Below are positions 59,552-64,000 of a stretch of 64,000 nt of DNA, piece by piece. Numbering within the stretch: the stretch's first letter is position 1; every line of letters starts with the position of its first letter. The notes beneath the pieces are model-generated. The model was not told the DNA's origin and did no database searches. It saw only the letters and a list, made by a program, of their open reading frames with translations. A program made the translations under genes and the position numbers. Where the stretch lies: the NCBI RefSeq assembly GCF_014050225.1, contig NZ_JACFXV010000064.1:1-64000 (forward strand). Direction: 5' to 3'. Source of the DNA: Stappia albiluteola. Lineage in GTDB: Bacteria; Pseudomonadota; Alphaproteobacteria; Rhizobiales; Stappiaceae.

Positions 59552-60502
59552 TCACGAAGCGGCCCGGCCACCATCGCCGCCATAATAATTGACGTAGCGC
59601 TCGTTCAGCGCCGAGACCGGCAGGACGATCAACACGTCGGTGGTGCCGAACTGGTGGTCGATTACCGCCCCGTCGCCGATATAGGCGCCAAGCCGCAGAT
59701 AGCCCTTGATCAGCGGCGGCAGTTCCCGCAGCGCCTGACGTTGGTCGACGGCCTCCCTGGGCAGCCGGTTCATCTCCACATAGCGGTCCTCGACTGCGCT
59801 TACCCGCCAGTCTTCCGGCGCGCGCGCATGGTGATGCAGGAAGGAAAGCTGCGAGGCGAGGCGGTCGGGATCGGTGCCCTCGATCGAGGCGCAGCCGATC
59901 ATCACATCGATTCGGTTCATCAGCACATAGGCCCAGATGCCCTGCCACAGCAGCTCGACCGTTCGCTTGTTGCGGTAGGGCTTCAGCACGCAGGAGCGGC
60001 CGAGTTCGAGAAACCGCAGGTTCGGGTGGCTGTCGATCACGGGCTGCAGGTCGTATTCACCGGTCGAGTAGAAGCCGCCGTGCCGCTCGGCTACTTCCTG
60101 CCGCAGCAGCCGATAGGTGCCGACCACCTGCGGCTTCTTGCGCTGGAAGGGTTTGGAGCGTTCGACCACATCGTGATCGACCACAAGCAGGTGGTCGCAG
60201 ATCGCGTCGAAGGGGTCGAAATCGCGCCGCAGCGCCTGCGTTTCCGCATCGGCAATCGCCGACATTTCCTCGTAGAAGACGGTGTAGCGCAACTCCTGCG
60301 CCTTGCGCACTTCGCGGACGTTGCGGGCGAGCCGCGCTTCCAGCGAGCCGATGCGCCCCAGCGGCGCAACCGCCTTGCCGAAGGCCTTCGGGCGATGGGT
60401 CTTGATCCAGCCGGCGCCGCCAAGACCAGTTGTTCCGGAAGGCATGAACTTGCGGACCAGGGTGCGAGGCGACAACAGTCCCGTACGCGTCATGGCCTTC
60501 AC
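59552..60502 (-). CDS. OlsB-like N-acyltransferase (GNAT, PF13444 type)
   Basis: This 316-residue protein belongs to the ornithine-lipid/hemolysin-like acyltransferase group: AQELRYTVFYEEM, VVGTYRLLRQEVAERHGGFY, LELGRSCVLKPYRNKRT and PLIKGYLRLGAYIGDGAVID. OlsB makes lyso-ornithine lipid from ornithine and acyl-ACP. Rhizobia often have more than one member, so the exact acceptor is open and I withhold the symbol. It uses GTG 60502 (GGGGGA upstream) or ATG 60493. Confidence 0.8.
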   Translation of the reverse strand: MKAMTRTGLLSPRTLVRKFMPSGTTGLGGAGWIKTHRPKAFGKAVAPLGRIGSLEARLARNVREVRKAQELRYTVFYEEMSAIADAETQALRRDFDPFDAICDHLLVVDHDVVERSKPFQRKKPQVVGTYRLLRQEVAERHGGFYSTGEYDLQPVIDSHPNLRFLELGRSCVLKPYRNKRTVELLWQGIWAYVLMNRIDVMIGCASIEGTDPDRLASQLSFLHHHARAPEDWRVSAVEDRYVEMNRLPREAVDQRQALRELPPLIKGYLRLGAYIGDGAVIDHQFGTTDVLIVLPVSALNERYVNYYGGDGGRAAS

Positions 60503-60780
60503 GTTTCATCCCCCGGTCATTTGGTGCCGAACAGGCCGGCTTATGATTATTATATCAGGCAACGGAGCCCCCGTATTGCCCTTTCGGCGCCGGCGGAGCG
60601 GCACTGCGACGACGATCGCCGGCAGGCATTGCGAATCGCCTTGATGAGCCGGCGCAAATCACATGCGGTCGCCTTCGCGATAGACCATAGTTTTCCGACG
60701 ATTCGATGACAATGCGACAGAGGAGGCTGCGCGAGGGAAGAGACGCAATGCGTCGCCCATCGCCGCTGGCGGACCAATAG

Positions 60781-63051
60781 TTAGCCGGCTATCTGTCTGG
60801 CTTGCTCCAGCAGGCGCTTCAGGATTTCCGGGTCGATCGGCTTGGTGACGATATCGTCCGCCCCTGCCTCGCGCGCCGCCGCATGAGCCTCCGGCATCAC
60901 GTCCGCCGTAACGGCGAAGACGGGCGCTGGGTCCCAGCCGCGCTCGCTCTCGTGCGCGCGGTAGCGGCGGATCGCCGTCATGCCGTCCGTTCCCGGCATG
61001 TGCAGGTCCATCAGGATGACGTCGAACGAGCCGTCCCGCGCCAGGTCCAGAGCGCTTTCTCCATCGGGCGCCATTGTCGGCTCGTGGCCGAATTTGCGCA
61101 GCAGCGCCTCGGTCAGCAGACGGTTGATGTCGTTGTCCTCCGCCACAAGAATGCGAAGGGGGCGCGAGAAGGATGCCTGCGGCGAAGCCTCCTCCTCCAG
61201 CACCGTGTTGCCGCCGGTCCAGAAGCTCGCCCGGCAGTCGGGATCAAGCAGGCCCGCCGCCACATGGGCCAGTGAGGCCCCGCGCACGGGCTTCACCAGA
61301 TAGGCGTCAAATCCGGCTTCCCTGAGACGCGGCAGGCGGTCGCGGTCGGTCGGCGACAGCATGACGGCGGCCGGCGCACTAAAACCCGCAATGCGGGCTG
61401 CCGCCAGCCATGCACCGGCATCTGGCACGCTATCGTGATCGAGGATCACGAGTTCGGTATCGGCGAGGCGACCTTCCATCTCCGCCGCGCCAGGGCTCAG
61501 CAGGCAGGAATTGGCGCCGCTTACCGCCAACCTGCGCCTGAGCAGGGGAGCCTCGATCCTGCTGGTGGAAACGATGGCCAGCTTGCGCCCGGCGAAAGCC
61601 GGCGGCGCTTCGGCTTCATTCCCGGCGTCGACGGGAAGCTGCACCCGGAAGGTCGCGCCCTCGCCAGGCGCTCCTTCTGCGGTGATCGTACCGCCCATCA
61701 GCTCGACAAGGCGCTGCGAAATTGCCAGGCCGAGCCCGGTGCCGCCGTAGCGCCGCGCCGGCCCATGGTCGATCTGCTCGAATTCGCCGAACAGCCGCTC
61801 CGCCTCCTCCTCGGTGAAGCCGATGCCTGTGTCGCGGACGGAGATCTCCATGGCCCGGGAGGACGCGCCTCTATCCGCCTCCTGCGACGCCATCGTCACC
61901 TCGATCGTCACCCCGCCTTCCTCGGTGAATTTCAGTCCGTTGCCGGCGAGATTGAACAGCACCTGCCGCAGCCTCGCCGCATCCACCGTGATCTCGCGCG
62001 GCACGTCCGGACCGATGAAACAGGCGATTTCGACACCCTTACCGCGCGCCCGCGGGCTCAGCAGCTCAACCACGCCCTCCACAAGGCCGGTCAGGTCGAC
62101 GGCAACCGGAGACAGCGCGACGCGGCCGGCTTCGACCTTGGAGAATTCCAGTACCTCGTCGATCAGCCGCAACAGGGTCTCGCCCGAGCCGACCACGGCC
62201 TCGACATAGCTCTTCTGTTCGGGCGTCAGCCGCGTGTCGCGCAGCAAGCCGGTCATGCCCAGAATGCCGTTCAGCGGCGTGCGGATCTCGTGGCTGACGG
62301 TTGCGAGGAACCGGCTCTTGGCCGTGTTGGCCTCCTCGGCCAGGTTGCGGGCGGAGACGAGTTCCTCCTCGGCCGCGCGCCGTTCGGTCACGTCCCGCAG
62401 GATTGTCTGGATAAGGGGCTCGCCGTCGGCCGGATCGCGCACCGGAATGTCGATGCGCGAGAACCAGCGCGGACCGGCAACGGTTTCCAGCAGCACATCG
62501 TCGAAGTCGGGCGCGCCGGTTTCCGTCTCCCCGCCGCTTCCGTTCGTCTCCAGCAGCAGGGGCTTGCCGATCTCCGGCTGCAGGTGCTGTGGAAAGATCC
62601 GTGCCGCCGCGTCATTGACATAGGTGACATTGCCGCGCTTGCAACGGCGGATGATGACGTCGCCCAGCGCATCGAGCACGCTGCGGTGGCGCTCGTCGGA
62701 TTCCTTCATTTCCCAGAGTTGGTCTTCCAGGCCCTCGCGCTCCTCGCGCAGGTCCTGCACCTCCTTGTCCAGAGCCCGAACCTGGCCGGACACATCGGCC
62801 TGTTCGCCGGAGGAAAGGCGCCAGGCGGCCAGCGCTCCGGATAGAAAACTGACCGCAACCGCCAGCACCGGGCCGTAGGGCGTCCCGCCAAGTAGCCACA
62901 ACGCGAAGGCGAAACCCGCCAGCGCGCCGGCGGTCGCAAGGATCTGGCTGATCGTCTCGAAGCCCGGCAGCGCGATCGAAGGCCTCGCCTTGCCTCCCGC
63001 CCGCGCAGCCCTGCCCGGACCATCTCCGCCGTGATCGTTCGTGCTGGCCAA
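60781..63051 (-). CDS. Hybrid sensor histidine kinase with PAS and two receiver domains
   Basis: This 756-residue protein has two helices (33-80), a coiled coil (about 85-125), a PAS domain (125-225), HisKA with His254 ([13 protein letters not shown]), an ATP domain ([12 protein letters not shown]), a pseudo-receiver (about 495-610) and a true receiver with Asp682 ([11 protein letters not shown]). The first receiver lacks the acidic pair (IVSTSR), so it should not take phosphate normally. The only start is TTG 63051 with AAAGGG seven bases upstream. No partner regulator adjoins. Confidence 0.9.
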   Translation of the reverse strand: MASTNDHGGDGPGRAARAGGKARPSIALPGFETISQILATAGALAGFAFALWLLGGTPYGPVLAVAVSFLSGALAAWRLSSGEQADVSGQVRALDKEVQDLREEREGLEDQLWEMKESDERHRSVLDALGDVIIRRCKRGNVTYVNDAAARIFPQHLQPEIGKPLLLETNGSGGETETGAPDFDDVLLETVAGPRWFSRIDIPVRDPADGEPLIQTILRDVTERRAAEEELVSARNLAEEANTAKSRFLATVSHEIRTPLNGILGMTGLLRDTRLTPEQKSYVEAVVGSGETLLRLIDEVLEFSKVEAGRVALSPVAVDLTGLVEGVVELLSPRARGKGVEIACFIGPDVPREITVDAARLRQVLFNLAGNGLKFTEEGGVTIEVTMASQEADRGASSRAMEISVRDTGIGFTEEEAERLFGEFEQIDHGPARRYGGTGLGLAISQRLVELMGGTITAEGAPGEGATFRVQLPVDAGNEAEAPPAFAGRKLAIVSTSRIEAPLLRRRLAVSGANSCLLSPGAAEMEGRLADTELVILDHDSVPDAGAWLAAARIAGFSAPAAVMLSPTDRDRLPRLREAGFDAYLVKPVRGASLAHVAAGLLDPDCRASFWTGGNTVLEEEASPQASFSRPLRILVAEDNDINRLLTEALLRKFGHEPTMAPDGESALDLARDGSFDVILMDLHMPGTDGMTAIRRYRAHESERGWDPAPVFAVTADVMPEAHAAAREAGADDIVTKPIDPEILKRLLEQARQIAG

Positions 63052-63150
63052 CGCAATACCCTTTCACCAGACGCAAGATCGGCATTTTCCGTTGCAGACC
63101 TTGAAAAACCCTTGCAGCAATCCGTGAAACCACGTCCCTCTTCGTAACAC

Positions 63151-64000
63151 TCAGGCAGCAACCCGCAGCGAGGCGGCGCCGCGATAGCTCAGCGCCTCGG
63201 CCAGGTGCAGCCGGCCCACCTGTTCCAGCCCGTCGAGATCGGCCAGCGTACGCGCCACTTTCAGCACCCGGTGATAGCCCCGCGCCGAGAGCGCCAGCGT
63301 CTCGGCGGCCTGTTGCAGCAACGCCTCGCCCTCGCGGTCCGGCCTCGCGATCTCCTCGATCAGCCTTGCTCCGGCCGCCGCATTGGTTCGTGCGGAGGCA
63401 CCCAACTGCTCGAAGCGCCGGCGCTGGATGTCACGGGCAGTCGCCACACGGGCCGCGACCGCTTCCGATGTCTCCGCCACCGCCGGGCGAATCAGGTCGG
63501 CTGCGGTGACCGCCGCAACCTCGATGCGGATATCGATGCGATCGAGCAGCGGCCCGGAGATCCGCGCCTGGTAGTCGGCGGCGCAGCGCTCGCCGCGCCG
63601 GCACTGGTGGCCGGGCTCGCCCGCATGGCCGCAGCGGCAGGGGTTCATTGCCGCGACCAGCTGGATGCGCGAGGGGTAGCTGACGCGGTGGTTGGCACGG
63701 GCGATGAAGGTCTCGCCGGTCTCCAGCGGCTGGCGCAGACTGTCGAGCACCTGCGGCTGAAATTCCGGCAATTCGTCGAGGAACAGCACGCCGTTATGGG
63801 CCAGCGACACCTCGCCGGGCCGCGCCCTGATGCCGCCGCCGACAAGGGCGGCCATGGAAGCGGAATGATGCGGCGCGCGAAACGGCCTGCGGTCGGAAAG
63901 CCGCCCGTCCGCCAGTTCGCCCGCCACCGAGGCGATCATCGAAACCTCCAGCAGTTCGCGCGGCGACAGCGGCGGCAGGATCGACGGCAGGCGGGAGGCG
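63151..64000 (-). CDS. ComM/YifB-family Mg-chelatase-like ATPase (partial)
   Basis: The C-terminal 282 residues of a AAA+ protein are present; the frame runs off the window at 64000. Seen are FRAPHHSASMAALVGGG, GEVSLAHNGVLFLDELPEF (Walker B), the cysteine cluster CRCGHAGEPGHQCRRGERC and the end RAYHRVLKVARTLADLDG-like segment. ComM/YifB acts as a branch-migration helicase in recombination and transformation. The gene start lies to the right of the window. Confidence 0.92.
   Translation of the reverse strand, partial: ASRLPSILPPLSPRELLEVSMIASVAGELADGRLSDRRPFRAPHHSASMAALVGGGIRARPGEVSLAHNGVLFLDELPEFQPQVLDSLRQPLETGETFIARANHRVSYPSRIQLVAAMNPCRCGHAGEPGHQCRRGERCAADYQARISGPLLDRIDIRIEVAAVTAADLIRPAVAETSEAVAARVATARDIQRRRFEQLGASARTNAAAGARLIEEIARPDREGEALLQQAAETLALSARGYHRVLKVARTLADLDGLEQVGRLHLAEALSYRGAASLRVAA

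Overview
The window looks like chromosomal DNA of a high-GC alphaproteobacterium of the order Hyphomicrobiales, most likely a Rhizobiaceae-type organism. The reasons are the ActS/ActR-type redox two-component pair, the rph-rdgB-hemW block next to hrcA, DUF2852, mmcB with an alphaproteobacterial LexA box, a rhizobial-style intergenic palindrome, and a fused PHB depolymerase. The species cannot be named from sequence alone.

Layout. Positions 1-2500 are the edge of an integrated element: a DUF2971 gene and a tyrosine integrase face each other, next to the 3' end of tRNA-Arg(CCG). A perfect 95-bp inverted repeat flanks the pair and carries the start of the integrase gene. The window begins inside this repeat, so it is either a real invertible segment or a contig-end artefact.

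Positions 3009-25091 hold the most interesting content, a roughly 22-kb set of about 20 genes that reads as one lipid biosynthesis and export system. It contains a serine-palmitoyltransferase-like oxoamine synthase, a 3-ketodihydrosphingosine-reductase-like SDR, inositol-3-phosphate synthase, a CdsA-like cytidylyltransferase with an altered signature, a PgpA-type phosphatase, two CDP-alcohol phosphatidyltransferases and a DUF4833 protein. It also has the full 2-aminoethylphosphonate route (PEP mutase fused to a nucleotidyltransferase, phosphonopyruvate decarboxylase, AEP transaminase), a separate nucleotidyltransferase, an FGGY kinase, a PimA-like GT4, a Stealth phosphotransferase and an exostosin-like protein. 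An LptF/LptG-like pair and an ABC exporter could move the product. My inference is an inositol-phosphate sphingolipid or related lipid, glycosylated and decorated with phosphonate. No ceramide N-acyltransferase or dedicated ACP is in the window.

Positions 25364-28026 carry a GNAT/C39-peptidase fusion and a RimK-like ATP-grasp gene. Positions 28036-34518 are a homogentisate catabolic operon (hmgA, FAH-family hydrolase, degenerate MBL hydrolase, flavin monooxygenase, DUF2783, VOC, maiA) with a MarR-like palindrome upstream. Positions 34617-41000 hold a small membrane protein, rhizobial palindromes, a secreted protein with a CHASE2 adenylate cyclase, TRAP permeases without a binding protein, and a glutamine amidotransferase. 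Positions 40846-64000 are mostly conserved chromosomal genes: PuuB-like oxidase, ArgE-type deacylase, NnrU, DUF4202, CbiX-like, SOS-boxed mmcB, actR/actS, secB with a terminator, DUF2852, phaZ-HhH, hemW-rdgB-rph, hrcA, moeB-like, YgjP-like protease, PBP1A, DUF1330, OlsB-like acyltransferase, a hybrid histidine kinase, and a comM/yifB gene cut by the window end.
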